Shown piece after piece: positions 42,460-49,979 of a stretch of 64,000 bases of DNA. Numbering within the stretch: position 1 is the first letter of the stretch; each line of letters starts with the position of its first letter. The stretch lies in the NCBI GenBank assembly GCA_041394725.1, contig JAWKHR010000015.1, positions 71,370-135,369 on the forward strand, in the 5' to 3' direction. This DNA is from JAWKHR01 sp041394725. GTDB taxonomy: Bacteria; Acidobacteriota; Vicinamibacteria; Vicinamibacterales; SCN-69-37. The notes under the pieces are model-generated. The model saw only the letters and a list, made by a program, of their open reading frames with translations, was not told the DNA's origin and made no database searches. The position numbers were made by a program, and so were the translations under genes.

Positions 42460-43424
42460 CGCGGATCGAAGTCCTTCAGCCGATCGATCGTTGCGGCGAC
42501 CTCGCGCGCGCCGACGGCCGATTCGAGCAGCGCCAGCGGCACGGCCCCGTCGAGCGATGGCTGCCGGCTCTGCAGCCACGCCGAGGCCAGCGTCGCGTCA
42601 CCGTGGAACAGATCGAGCAGCAGGCCGTAGGTCCACGCCACCGTCAGGAGACGATCCGAGGCGGCGGGGGAGAGCCGGGTTCCCTCGTCGAGGGCCGCGG
42701 AGGTGTCGGCGGGGCTGCCGACGATCGCGCCGAGCCGATCCGCGGGAATGCCGGTGCTCGAGGCGAGCGCCGCCAAGGCGCGCGCCGGCACGCCGGTGGC
42801 CACCGCGGCACGCAGGTCCGCCGGCGTCCTCGGGTCGAGCCCGGCCAGCGCCGCGTACGCCACGCGCGACCCGGCGTCGTCGGCCTGCCGCGCCTGGAAC
42901 GCGCGGACGTCGCCGGATCGTGCGCCTGCGTCCGCCGCCGGTGAAGGTGTGCCGGTCCCTTCGTACAGCCGGCGCAACGTGTGACGGATCGCGGTGGCCG
43001 ATGACGTGACGATGGCAATCGTCCAGCCGGTGCGACGGGCCAGATCGTCGATGATCGCCGTCGACGTCGGATCGTCCATGGCGACCGTCAGCGAGTTGCC
43101 GATCTGCGCGACCGGCATCACCAGATGCTCGGTCGCATAGGCCTGGTCGATCAGGCCCGCGAGCGACCGATCGACGATCACGTTGTCGAGATCGATGTAG
43201 GGCACTCCGAGCTGCGTGCCGAGCGCGCGCCGCATCACCTCGTCGGTGATGAACCCGAGCGCCATCAGCGTCTGTCCGAGCGGCGTGCGGGTGGTCGCCT
43301 GCGCCTCGAGGGCGCGGCTGAGCTGGTCCGCGTCGATCGCGCCGCTCGCGACGAGGATCTCGCCGAGCCGCCTCCGGGGCGGGGTGCCGGAATCCGTCGG
43401 ACGGGTGGGCGCGGAGTCGCTCAT
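42453..43424 (-). CDS. MshEN-type c-di-GMP-binding domain fused to Xre/MbcA/ParS antitoxin-type domain
   Basis: A 323-residue two-domain protein. Residues about 18-152 form a type II secretion ATPase N-terminal (MshEN) domain: two copies of the c-di-GMP-binding pattern, R-L-G-E-I-L-V-A-S-G-A-I then L-x-x-A-L-x-x-Q, and P-L-G-Q-T-L-M-A-L-G-F-I then Q-L-G-V-P-Y-I-D-L-D. There is no ATPase domain. Residues about 215-320 match the Xre-MbcA-ParS family: R-L-S-P-A-A-S-D-R-L-L, then A-W-L (282-284), P-x-L-x-G-x-x-P-L-x-L-L and the G-x-x-x-V signature. That family normally neutralises RES-type toxins; no RES gene is adjacent. A disordered linker joins the parts. Confidence 0.88.
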   Translation of the reverse strand: MSDSAPTRPTDSGTPPRRRLGEILVASGAIDADQLSRALEAQATTRTPLGQTLMALGFITDEVMRRALGTQLGVPYIDLDNVIVDRSLAGLIDQAYATEHLVMPVAQIGNSLTVAMDDPTSTAIIDDLARRTGWTIAIVTSSATAIRHTLRRLYEGTGTPSPAADAGARSGDVRAFQARQADDAGSRVAYAALAGLDPRTPADLRAAVATGVPARALAALASSTGIPADRLGAIVGSPADTSAALDEGTRLSPAASDRLLTVAWTYGLLLDLFHGDATLASAWLQSRQPSLDGAVPLALLESAVGAREVAATIDRLKDFDPRA

Positions 43425-43655
43425 GGCCGCCGCTATGATGTGCGGCCCATGCGAGGGGCGTCAACGTCGAGCCTCGGGTGAGGGGCGCGCCACCTCGGGC
43501 CCTGGCTCGGCTCGACGACCCGCTGCCCCCGGTGTGGGGCCGCGCCTCGGTCCGGATATGAAGATATTTCACGGTGGCCACGGCCATGTGTGGCCCAGGT
43601 TACACAGTCGCGAGGCGATGAGGATTGCGACGACCGTCCATCGAGCTTCGGGCAT

Positions 43656-43671
43656 TTGGCCGGATCTTTGC
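43656..43671 (+). promoter_or_regulatory. Probable sigma-54 promoter
   Basis: TTGGC, seven bases, TTGC, with GG and GC ten bases apart, exactly matches the sigma-54 (RpoN) core. The predicted start, near 43683, is 10-20 bases before the small gene that follows. Sigma-54 controls middle flagellar genes in many bacteria, though no enhancer-binding activator gene is in the window. The rest of the 277-base gap (43425-43701) holds no convincing gene. Confidence 0.5.
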
Positions 43672-43701
43672 GTATCAGGTTCGTCACAAGGCATGTCTGA
43701 G

Positions 43702-44010
43702 ATGAACCGACTCAATCGTCACTCGAAGCGTGTGCGGCGGGAGGATGTCGTGGATCCGGACCGCCTCTTCGTGGGGCTCGACGGCCGGTCGCTGTCCGTC
43801 GCCGGACGCCACTGGACCGTGGCCGTCTACGGCGTCTGTGACGCCGCCGGCCGCCGCTGGGTGCAGCTGGCCCTCGACGGGGCCAGCCACTACATGCTGA
43901 CGCTCCGACTGGCGCCGGGTGACGGCGTGGCGCAGGCGGTGCTCGCCCTGTCGAGCTGGCTCGGCAACGCGCCCCGCTCGTCGGCCGTCCAGGTCCTGAA
44001 CGTCGCCTGA
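43702..44010 (+). CDS. Unknown 102-residue protein
   Basis: I do not recognise this family. It has a basic N-terminus (N-R-H-S-K-R-V-R-R-E-D) and then a small domain predicted mostly as beta strands (R-H-W-T-V-A-V-Y-G-V-C-D-A-A-G-R-R-W-V-Q-L, then S-H-Y-M-L-T-L-R-L). No signal peptide or membrane helix is present. ATG 43702 is preferred because AAGG (43688-43691) is ten bases upstream; ATG 43693 is also possible. A sigma-54-like promoter precedes it. Confidence 0.7.
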   Translation: MNRLNRHSKRVRREDVVDPDRLFVGLDGRSLSVAGRHWTVAVYGVCDAAGRRWVQLALDGASHYMLTLRLAPGDGVAQAVLALSSWLGNAPRSSAVQVLNVA

Positions 44011-44050
44011 AGCGCCGCGCGGCCGAGGCCGCCGCGCCGACGTCTTAACC

Positions 44051-44069
44051 GGCACCTTCAGGAGGTGCC
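44051..44069 (+). promoter_or_regulatory. Hairpin that hides the ribosome site of the OmpH-like gene
   Basis: GGCACCT (44051-44057) and AGGTGCC (44063-44069) pair perfectly around a five-base loop. The right arm and loop contain AGGAGGT-like Shine-Dalgarno sequence, two bases before the ATG at 44072. Translation would need this stem to open, so it may act as a temperature- or protein-sensitive switch. Function is inferred from structure only. Confidence 0.6.
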
Positions 44070-44071
44070 CG

Positions 44072-44677
44072 ATGGTGAGACGGACGACGCTCGCGGTGGT
44101 TCTCGGCCTGGCATTGCTGCCGGCGGTGGCCGGCGCCCAGACCCCACCCCCGCCGGCCGCGCCGGCGCCCCAGACGGCCCCGGCGCCCCCGCTGGCGCCC
44201 CTGCCGGCCGACACGCGCTTCGGCATCGTCAATCTCCAGGTCGTCTTCAACGAATCCACGGTCGGCAAGCAGGCGGTGGTGCAGGTCAACGCCCTGCAGG
44301 CCCAGCTGCAGAAGGACCTGCAGGCCCGCGCCGACGCCATCCAGTCGCTCGGCGACAGGATTCGCACGCAGGCCAGCGTCACGGCCGAGGTGACCCTGCG
44401 CGAGTGGAACGTGGACCTGGCGCGCCTGCAGCGCGAGGCGCAGTTCGCGCAGCAGGAAGCCGAGGTCCGGGTCCAGCAGCTTCGCGACTCGCTCCTCGAC
44501 CAGTTCGAGCAGAAGGTGCTGCCCATCGTCGAGGCGGTGCGCGCCGAGCGCGGGCTGGCCGCGGTCTTCTCGATCCAGAATTCCGACGCGCCCGGCGCGC
44601 TCAACGTCATCGCCATCGATCCCCGGGTCAACCTCTCGGCGGAGGTCGTGCGTCGCCTGGACGCGGCCGGCAGCTAG
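44072..44677 (+). CDS. OmpH/Skp-like periplasmic chaperone
   Basis: A 201-residue secreted protein. It has a signal peptide (about 1-22), a Pro/Ala-rich linker (to about 45), then the Skp/OmpH domain: F-G-I-V-N-L-Q-V-V-F-N-E-S followed by a long coiled coil (about 65-155) rich in Gln, Ala and Leu, and a short closing strand. Skp holds unfolded outer-membrane proteins in the periplasm. The neighbouring DUF481 barrel gene is a plausible client. Its ribosome site is in a hairpin (44051-44069). Confidence 0.88.
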   Translation: MVRRTTLAVVLGLALLPAVAGAQTPPPPAAPAPQTAPAPPLAPLPADTRFGIVNLQVVFNESTVGKQAVVQVNALQAQLQKDLQARADAIQSLGDRIRTQASVTAEVTLREWNVDLARLQREAQFAQQEAEVRVQQLRDSLLDQFEQKVLPIVEAVRAERGLAAVFSIQNSDAPGALNVIAIDPRVNLSAEVVRRLDAAGS

Positions 44678-44702
44678 ACGTTCGCCCCGCCGCGTATACT
44701 GA

Positions 44703-44738
44703 CCGGTGCCTCCCCGGCACCGGAGCGCTGGCGCTCCG
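44703..44738 (+). terminator. Two overlapping hairpins between the OmpH-like and DUF481 genes
   Basis: Hairpin one pairs 44703-44710 with 44716-44723 (eight base pairs, loop of five). Hairpin two pairs 44721-44727 with 44732-44738 (seven base pairs). They share three bases, so the two cannot both form fully. No T-run follows. TATACT at 44695-44700 just upstream resembles a -10 box, so they could instead lie in the leader of the DUF481 gene. Confidence 0.45.
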
Positions 44739-44767
44739 ATGGTGATTCCCGTCAAGGAGCGTCGTGT

Positions 44768-45520
44768 ATGCGTCGTCCGTCCCGCACGTGGTGTGTCCCC
44801 TGTCTGGCCGGAATCCTCGCGTGTCTGGCCGTTCCGGCGTCGGCCCAGGCTCAGGCGCCGGCCAATCCCTGGACCGTGAGCGCGAGCGTCGGCCTGGCGG
44901 TCACCGGCGGCAACTCGCAGACGTCGACGTTCAACGCCGGGTACGACGTGACCTTCGACCCGAAGACCCGCAACGTCCTCAAGTCCGAGGGACTCTTCAT
45001 TCGCGGCAAGACGGACGGCGAGTTGTCGGCGAGCCGCTTCGGGTTCACCGTGCGCGACGAGTACGGCCTGACGCCGAGAGTCTTCGTCTTCGGCCAGAAC
45101 CAGTACCTGCGCGATCGTTTCAAGGAAATCGACTACCTGATCGCGCCGACCGGCGGCGTCGGCCTGCGCGTGGCCGACAGCGACGCGATGAAGCTCAGCG
45201 TGGACGCGGGCGTCGGCGGCGTGTGGGAGAAGAACACCGGGCTGGACGACGTGAAGACGTCGGGCGCGGTCACGCTGGGCGAGAAGCTGACGCGCCGCCT
45301 CAACGACGCGGTGGGCGTGACGCAGACCTTCACGGGGTTGTGGAAGACGTCCGACTTCGCCGACGCGCTCTACACCTTCGGCCTCGGCCTGAGCGCGCGG
45401 GTCTCCACCTTCACCCAGTTCAAGGTCGAGTGGCTCGACACGTACAAGAACCGCCCGCCGGCGGCGGACGTGAAGAAGAACGACGTGTCGCTGCTCGTCT
45501 CGCTCGTCTTCAAGCGCTGA
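44768..45520 (+). CDS. DUF481-family outer-membrane protein
   Basis: A 250-residue protein with a signal peptide (about 1-28, ending A-S-A-Q-A-Q) and then a chain of amphipathic strands typical of DUF481 proteins (salt-induced outer membrane type): V-S-A-S-V-G-L-A-V-T-G-G-N-S-Q-T-S-T-F-N-A-G-Y, and a final strand S-L-L-V-S-L-V-F-K-R ending in an aromatic residue two from the end, as outer-membrane barrels need for BAM. Function of the family is unknown. Confidence 0.88.
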   Translation: MRRPSRTWCVPCLAGILACLAVPASAQAQAPANPWTVSASVGLAVTGGNSQTSTFNAGYDVTFDPKTRNVLKSEGLFIRGKTDGELSASRFGFTVRDEYGLTPRVFVFGQNQYLRDRFKEIDYLIAPTGGVGLRVADSDAMKLSVDAGVGGVWEKNTGLDDVKTSGAVTLGEKLTRRLNDAVGVTQTFTGLWKTSDFADALYTFGLGLSARVSTFTQFKVEWLDTYKNRPPAADVKKNDVSLLVSLVFKR

Positions 45521-45556
45521 GCCGCCGCCCGGCCGCGCCCGGACCGATGCGCCCGA

Positions 45557-46597
45557 TCAGCCGCCGCCCGGCAACTGGCCGTCGAGCTCCATGTACACGC
45601 GCCGGATCGCGGTCTCGGCCTGGCTCCCGCGCAGGGTCCACGTGTCGAGGTCGCCCCATCGGGCCTGCGCCGCGGCCTGATCGACCGGCACGCCCGCGTC
45701 GTGCAGGCGCCGCGCCTCGGCGATGACCTGGACCAGCGCCCGCCGGTAGGTCTCGAGTTCCTCGCGGAGGACGGCGGGAGGGTCCACGAAGCCGTGACCC
45801 GGGACGAACGTCTCGACGTCCATCGCCTGCGCGCGCTCGATGGCCCGGACCCACTCGGAGGGGTAGGCCGATCGCATGGCGGGGAAGACCCTGTTGAGGA
45901 ACGCTTCACTCATGAAGAGCACTCTCTGGGCGGGGAGGTAGACGCTCAGGTCCCCGCCCGTGTGCGCCCGTCCCAGGAAGAGGATCTGGATCTCCATGCC
46001 GCCCAGCCGCAGCACCCGACGATCGGGGACGGCCTCGGTGGGAACCGGCGCTGCCGCGCCCCGGCCGCGAGCCGCGGTCCGCGCGGCGGCCTCGCGCAGC
46101 ACCGCCTGCGAGGTCGGGTGGGCGTAGAAGGTCACGCCCGACGGGAACGCGGTATTGCCGCCCGTGTGGTCGCCGTGGTCCGAGCAGACGACCACGTGCC
46201 GGATCGGCTGGGGCGTGAGGCCCCGGATGGTGTCGATCATCCGCTGCGTCTCCGCGACGCTGCCCTGGCCGTCCGCCACGAGGACGCCCTCGGTCGTGAC
46301 GACGAACAGGCTCACCGTGGTGAACCGCTCGTCGCCCGCCGACCGCAGCTGCTCGTACGAGTACACGTTCGCCGCCAGTTCCCGCACGCGCGGAAAGTCC
46401 GCGTCGGAGAGGCCGCGCGCCTTCGGGCTGGCGGTGCGCACGAGCGCGCCCTGGCCCTGGGCGCGAGCGTGGCCGGTGAACGGCGTGCCCGCGGCGATCC
46501 CGCTCCCGCAGGCCAGCAGCACGCCCCAGGCGGCGAGCCGGGCCCTGTGTCTCGCCGCGGCACCCGTCGATCTCGTCGGTTTGGTGGTTCCCGTCAC
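45557..46597 (-). CDS. Secreted metallo-beta-lactamase-fold hydrolase, altered first metal ligand
   Basis: A 346-residue protein. After a signal-like N-terminus (about 1-47) comes an MBL fold. The metal motif reads S139-D-H141-G-D143-H144-T-G-G, so the first His of H-x-H-x-D-H is a Ser. Other ligand regions are present (A-H-T-G-G-D, V-P-G-H-G). The substrate is unknown; it might be mono-metal or have altered activity. The GTG at 46597 has a GGGAGGG site upstream and leaves room for the divergent dsbD promoter; longer in-frame starts would overlap dsbD. Confidence 0.83.
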   Translation of the reverse strand: MTGTTKPTRSTGAAARHRARLAAWGVLLACGSGIAAGTPFTGHARAQGQGALVRTASPKARGLSDADFPRVRELAANVYSYEQLRSAGDERFTTVSLFVVTTEGVLVADGQGSVAETQRMIDTIRGLTPQPIRHVVVCSDHGDHTGGNTAFPSGVTFYAHPTSQAVLREAAARTAARGRGAAAPVPTEAVPDRRVLRLGGMEIQILFLGRAHTGGDLSVYLPAQRVLFMSEAFLNRVFPAMRSAYPSEWVRAIERAQAMDVETFVPGHGFVDPPAVLREELETYRRALVQVIAEARRLHDAGVPVDQAAAQARWGDLDTWTLRGSQAETAIRRVYMELDGQLPGGG

Positions 46598-46637
46598 GGC
46601 GCGCCCTCCCGAGGCCGGATTGTATGATTCCGTGACG

Positions 46638-48566
46638 ATGGTTGCCATGCGGATGCCGGCGGCGGCGGGCGTGGCCGCGTTGACTCTGGCGCTGGCGGCG
46701 CCGGCCGCGGCCCAGAGTCCCGTGCGGTGGACGCTGTCGGTCGACGCGGGCACCGACGTCCGGCCCGGCGTGTCGTTCGAGGCGACGCTGGCCGCGCGCG
46801 TCGACGCCGGCTGGCACCTCTACGCCCTGACCCAGCCGCCGGGCGGGCCGCAGGCGCTCGTGATTGCCGTGCCGGCCGACGCCGCCTTCGCGCTGGGCGA
46901 GCGCGTCATCGGTCCGCTGCCGTTCATCGACTTCGATCCGAACTTCGGCATCGACACGCAGTACCACACGGATGCCGCCGAGTTCTTCGTCCCGCTCGTC
47001 GCGCGCCCGGCGTCCGGCGATGCCGAGATCGCGCTCGACGTCACGTTCCAGACCTGCACCGATCGGTACTGCCTGCCGCCGGCGACCGAGCACCTGAGGC
47101 TGCCGGTCTCCGTGGGCGGGCCGCTGGCGGAGGCCGTGTCCACCTCGCGCGGCGGGGGGACCGGCGCCGGCAGCGACGCGCCGCCCGCGACCGGCGCCGG
47201 CAGCGACGCGCCGCCGGCGATGGGCCGTGCCGTCGTCCCGGATCTGGCGGCGGACACCGGCGCCGGGACGCTCGGCGCCTACGTCGGGCTGGCTGCGCTG
47301 ATGGGCGCGCTCTCGCTGTTCACGCCGTGCGTCTTCCCGATGGTCCCGATCACGGTGTCGTTCTTCTCGAGCCGTGCGGAGCGGCGTCGTGGCCGCGCCG
47401 CCGCGCAGGCGGCCGTCTACGGCCTCGGCATCGTGCTGTCGTTCACCGCGGTTGGCGCCGTCGTCGCCACCGCGTTCGGCGCGTCGGGGATCAACCAGTT
47501 CGCGGCCAACCCGTGGCTGAACATCGGGATCGCGCTGCTGTTCACCGGCTTCGCGCTGAACCTGTTCGGAGCCTTCGAACTGGCGCTGCCGTCGGGACTG
47601 CTGACGCGCGTCGCCGCGGCCGAGGCCGGCCGGCCGCGCTTCCTCGCGACGCTGGTCATGGGCCTCGCGTTCACCCTGACGTCGTTCACGTGCACGGCGC
47701 CGTTCCTCGGCACGCTGCTCGTCGTCGCGGCGCAGGGCGACTGGGTGTGGCCGATGGCCGGCCTTCTGGCGTTCTCGACCGTCTTTGCCGTGCCGTTCGT
47801 GCTGCTCGCCTTCGCCCCGCAGGTGCTGGCGTCGCTGCCGCGATCCGGGCCGTGGCTGCTCTCGATCAAGACCGCGATGGGCCTGCTGGAGATCGCGGCG
47901 GCGATGAAGTTTCTCTCGAACGCGGACCTCGTCTGGGGATGGGGCGTGTTCACGCGCGACGTCGTGATCGGCGTCTGGATGGCGACCGGCCTCGTGCTCG
48001 CGGCGTACCTGGCCGGCGTGTTGCGCTTCGGCCGGTCCGGCCCGCTCGGACGTCCGGGCGTCGTCCGGCTCGCGGGGCTGGCTGGCGTGCTGGTGCTCGT
48101 CGGCTGGCTCGGGTTCGGGCTGCGCGGGCACCGGCTCGGCGAACTGGAGGCGTTCCTGCCGCCGGCCGATCCGGGCGTCGGCGCCGCGGCCGGGGAACTC
48201 GCGTGGATCGTCAACGACTACGACGGCGCCCGGTCGCGGTCGGCGAGCCAGGGCCTGCCGCTGCTCATCGACTTCACCGGCTACACCTGCACGAACTGCC
48301 GGTGGATGGAGGCCAACATGTTCCCGCGGCCCGAGGTCGCGCGTGAACTCGACCGCTACGTCCGGGTCCGCCTCTATACCGACGGCCGCGGCCCGGAGTT
48401 CCTGGCGTTCCAGCAGATGCAGCGCGACGTGTTCGGCACCGTCGCGCTGCCGTACTATGCGGTGATCGGTCCGGACGGCCGGCCGCGCGTCGCGTTCGGC
48501 GGGCTGACGCGCGACAGCGCGAGGTTCGTCGGGTTCCTGCGACGGGGGCGGGACGGAGGACCCTAG
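46638..48566 (+). CDS. dsbD: Thiol:disulfide interchange protein DsbD
   Basis: DsbD carries electrons from cytoplasmic thioredoxin across the membrane to periplasmic thiol proteins. The 642-residue protein has a signal peptide (about 1-25), an N-terminal DsbD-alpha domain with a C-T-D-R-Y-C pair, eight membrane segments with L-F-T-P-C-V-F-P-M and F-T-C-T-A-P-F-L-G, and a C-terminal thioredoxin domain with C551-T-N-C554. All three cysteine pairs are present. A 30-base tandem repeat lies in the linker. It opposes the MBL gene. Confidence 0.93.
   Translation: MVAMRMPAAAGVAALTLALAAPAAAQSPVRWTLSVDAGTDVRPGVSFEATLAARVDAGWHLYALTQPPGGPQALVIAVPADAAFALGERVIGPLPFIDFDPNFGIDTQYHTDAAEFFVPLVARPASGDAEIALDVTFQTCTDRYCLPPATEHLRLPVSVGGPLAEAVSTSRGGGTGAGSDAPPATGAGSDAPPAMGRAVVPDLAADTGAGTLGAYVGLAALMGALSLFTPCVFPMVPITVSFFSSRAERRRGRAAAQAAVYGLGIVLSFTAVGAVVATAFGASGINQFAANPWLNIGIALLFTGFALNLFGAFELALPSGLLTRVAAAEAGRPRFLATLVMGLAFTLTSFTCTAPFLGTLLVVAAQGDWVWPMAGLLAFSTVFAVPFVLLAFAPQVLASLPRSGPWLLSIKTAMGLLEIAAAMKFLSNADLVWGWGVFTRDVVIGVWMATGLVLAAYLAGVLRFGRSGPLGRPGVVRLAGLAGVLVLVGWLGFGLRGHRLGELEAFLPPADPGVGAAAGELAWIVNDYDGARSRSASQGLPLLIDFTGYTCTNCRWMEANMFPRPEVARELDRYVRVRLYTDGRGPEFLAFQQMQRDVFGTVALPYYAVIGPDGRPRVAFGGLTRDSARFVGFLRRGRDGGP
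47160..47219 (+). repeat. 30-base tandem repeat inside dsbD
   Basis: Two adjacent copies of a 30-base unit (47160-47189 and 47190-47219) differ at one base and encode T-G-A-G-S-D-A-P-P-A twice. It lies in the linker between the alpha domain and the membrane domain, so copy-number change would alter linker length without breaking the frame. Confidence 0.9.
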
Positions 48567-48686
48567 AGGGTCCTGAGGTTCCCAGGGTCCGAGGGTTCCA
48601 GGGGCCCGGGATTCCAGGAGCTCCGGGGCCGGTGGGCCCTGGGGCTCGGAGGCTCCACGGGCCTGGGGCTCGGGGGGAGGCACACC
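48567..48686. repeat. Low-complexity GG/TCC-rich intergenic repeats
   Basis: The gap between dsbD and the TlpA-like gene is filled with imperfect repeats of GGGTCC/GGTTCC/GGGCC words. One 12-base word, CCTGGGGCTCGG, occurs at 48638-48649 and 48662-48673, a 24-base period. No gene is seen in it. Its end supplies the GGGGGGAGG ribosome site of the next gene. Confidence 0.8.
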
Positions 48687-49970
48687 ATGGGCATGTTGCC
48701 GGCGGTCATCGTCGCGATGGCGCTTCTCCAGGCGCCCGGGGCGCCGGCCGGGCCGCCGCAGACGCCAGCCGACTGCGTCCGCGACGCGCGTGCATTCGCG
48801 GTCAGCCGCCAGCGCGCCGTGCCGACGCTCACGGCCGCGGTCGTGCGGCAGATCGAGCAGGAGAAGATCGCGCGGGCTCGCGCGTGCGCGGCGGCCTTCG
48901 ACCCGGCGACGGCACCGGCCGACACGCTCGCCGATCTGATCGCGCTCTACCAGGAGAGCGACGAGCCGGCGCGCGCGAGGGCCGCGCTCGACCGGGCCAT
49001 GCGCCTGGCCCCGTCGCTGCCGGCCGGGCAGTACGCCGACGTGCTCCTGCAGGCGGTCGTGTCCGGCCTCCGCGAGCCGAAGTCACCCGCGCGCAACGCG
49101 CGGCTGGAGGCGCTCGTCGACCGCCTCGACGGCCTCTCCGGCGGCGTGCTCGATCGCCAGGTCGCCGCGCACCAGCGGATGAACGGCTACTACCGCGGTG
49201 ACGACATCGACGCCGGCATCATCCGGCACTCGACGTGGCTCATCGATCACGGCCGGGTCTTCACGCCGGACCAGCGCCGCGAGTACGGCGCCACGGTGGT
49301 CATCGCCCACATCAACATGGCGGAGGCCTGGGCGGGGCAGGGGCGGACGACGCAGGCCGTGGCGCTGCTCGAGCGTGCCCTGGACGAGTGGAGCGACGTC
49401 GCCACGACCCGGCGCATGGTCGAGCCGGTGCTCGCGCGGTACCGGCTCGTCGGCACGATGGCCGCGCCCATCGAGGCTCCGGTCTGGCTCAACGCCCCGG
49501 CCGGCACGACGACGATGCCGATGACGGGCGCGGTGACGCTGCTCGAGTTCACCGCGCACTGGTGCGGGCCGTGTCGCGAGAGCTATCCGGGGCTGAAGCG
49601 CCTGCTGGCGCGGTTCGGCGCGCGCGGCTTCCGCGTGGTGCTCGCGACCGAGCTGTACGGCTACTTCCAGGAGGAGCGGGGGCTCGACGCGGCGACCGAG
49701 ATCGCGCGCGACCGCGCCTACTTCGCCGGCGAGGGGCTCGAGGTGCCCACCGCGATCGCGCCGCGGCGTGCCGCGCCCGTCCGCGGGCCCGACGGCAGCT
49801 ACGCCGCGACGATGAGCGCCAATGACGATCACTACCAGGTCGGGGGCATCCCCCAGATCCAGATCATCGACCGTTCGGGCCGGATCCGCCGGATCCTGGT
49901 CGGCTACGACGACGCGAACGAGGCCGACCTGGCCGCGCTGATCGCGTCGCTGCTCGGCGACGGCTCGTGA
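48687..49970 (+). CDS. TlpA-like thioredoxin-fold protein with helical N-terminus
   Basis: A 427-residue secreted protein with a short signal peptide (about 1-20). The middle (about 30-260) is helical, TPR-like (S-D-E-P-A-R-A-R-A-A-L-D-R-A-M-R-L-A-P, then T-T-Q-A-V-A-L-L-E-R-A-L). The C-terminal part (about 270-425) is a thioredoxin fold of the TlpA/ResA kind with H-W-C293-G-P-C296 and the cis-proline region G-G-I-P-Q. It likely reduces periplasmic disulfides. DsbD upstream could supply electrons. Confidence 0.88.
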   Translation: MGMLPAVIVAMALLQAPGAPAGPPQTPADCVRDARAFAVSRQRAVPTLTAAVVRQIEQEKIARARACAAAFDPATAPADTLADLIALYQESDEPARARAALDRAMRLAPSLPAGQYADVLLQAVVSGLREPKSPARNARLEALVDRLDGLSGGVLDRQVAAHQRMNGYYRGDDIDAGIIRHSTWLIDHGRVFTPDQRREYGATVVIAHINMAEAWAGQGRTTQAVALLERALDEWSDVATTRRMVEPVLARYRLVGTMAAPIEAPVWLNAPAGTTTMPMTGAVTLLEFTAHWCGPCRESYPGLKRLLARFGARGFRVVLATELYGYFQEERGLDAATEIARDRAYFAGEGLEVPTAIAPRRAAPVRGPDGSYAATMSANDDHYQVGGIPQIQIIDRSGRIRRILVGYDDANEADLAALIASLLGDGS

Positions 49971-49979
49971 GCCGCCCGC

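Noticed and set aside
42453..43424. A type II secretion or pilus ATPase (GspE/PilB)
   Set aside because: Only the N-terminal domain is present; there is no Walker A or B ATPase motif, and the C-terminal half matches another family.
43433..43687. An 84-codon reverse-strand frame in the gap before the small unknown gene
   Set aside because: No ribosome site or family pattern; it overlaps the likely promoter region of both neighbours.
44695..44700. TATACT as a firm housekeeping promoter for the DUF481 gene
   Set aside because: No acceptable -35 box at 16-18 bases; kept only as a remark with the hairpins.
45906..48683. A 925-codon reverse-strand open frame opposite dsbD
   Set aside because: No domain or signal is visible, the composition is noise-like, and dsbD on the other strand has complete motifs.
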